Source: Sphingomonas sp. TDK1 (GTDB lineage: Bacteria > Pseudomonadota > Alphaproteobacteria > Sphingomonadales > Sphingomonadaceae). Taken from it: a stretch of DNA of 64,000 nt. Numbering within the stretch: position 1 is the stretch's first letter; each line of letters starts with the position of its first letter. Below the pieces are notes generated by a model. The model was not told where the DNA came from, did no database searches, and worked only from the letters and a program-made list of their open reading frames with translations. The position numbers were made by a program, and so were the translations under genes. Below are positions 63,917 to 64,000 of the stretch, in pieces. The stretch is from positions 103,240 through 167,239 of the forward strand of contig NZ_LXVY01000006.1 in the NCBI RefSeq assembly GCF_001650735.1, in the 5' to 3' direction.

Positions 63917-64000
63917 TAGCAGATTTCTGACCCGATTGCTTGCTATCAGATGTCCGGCCTGTTTACGCGAGTTAACCCCGCTGGCCCAGATGGTGTTCGC

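Overview
The window is GC-rich, densely coded bacterial DNA. The gene repertoire points to an alphaproteobacterium of the sphingomonad type: a ~1540-residue NAD-glutamate dehydrogenase, a CobS-type AAA+ ATPase, a J-domain gene divergent from bolA, a BigR-type sulfide regulator, AlpA-like regulators, and short ATGA/GTGA gene overlaps. The species is inferred from gene content only; there is no rRNA in the window.

Layout. 1-225: no gene seen. 225-7240: small housekeeping and stress genes (two membrane proteins, cobS, an HxlR regulator, a run of small VOC/DUF/SRPBCC genes, a J-domain gene, bolA, a Nudix hydrolase). 7295-13295: the large NAD-glutamate dehydrogenase and a PAS protein on the minus strand. 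13512-15500: tRNA-Thr(CGT) with a tyrosine integrase beside it and an AT-richer tail, an apparent integration locus with little recognisable cargo. 15502-18082: a sulfide/persulfide module (TSUP exporter, rhodanese, BigR-like repressor, divergent persulfide dioxygenase) with two operator-like palindromes between the divergent genes. 18079-36000: a membrane-rich block (K+ channel, PQQ glucose dehydrogenase, kinase-less KdpD-like protein, DUF2254, class A beta-lactamase, DUF389, Na+/H+ antiporter, L,D-transpeptidase, SLC13, BCCT and SulP transporters). 36264-39251: LysR/SDR divergent pair and an HSL-type hydrolase. 39353-45615: accessory zone with an AlpA-like gene, a DUF2946/TonB-receptor pair, a truncated siderophore receptor and a broken IS110 transposase fused to a truncated membrane gene.

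46072-60893 is the functional centre: one minus-strand gene train catB-catC-catA-benABCD-pcaIJ-pcaF-pcaD-benzaldehyde dehydrogenase-benzyl alcohol dehydrogenase-carboxylesterase, divergent from a LysR regulator. Read as a pathway it runs from a (benzyl) ester through benzyl alcohol, benzaldehyde, benzoate, catechol and muconate to 3-oxoadipate and finally succinyl-CoA plus acetyl-CoA. Most junctions overlap by 1-4 nt or have very short gaps. A perfect ATAC-N7-GTAT palindrome, the known BenM/CatM-type site, lies between catB and the regulator. An OmpW-type porin follows the regulator, but no inner-membrane benzoate permease is present.

The right end (61720-63916) has a second AlpA-like gene, then three uncharacterised small genes in tandem behind a promoter that contains a GTTC-N7-GTTC motif (the alphaproteobacterial LexA box). 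They converge on an HMCES/YedK-type SOS-associated peptidase whose catalytic Cys is preceded by ATC instead of a normal start codon. This is the most intriguing uncharacterised locus in the window.
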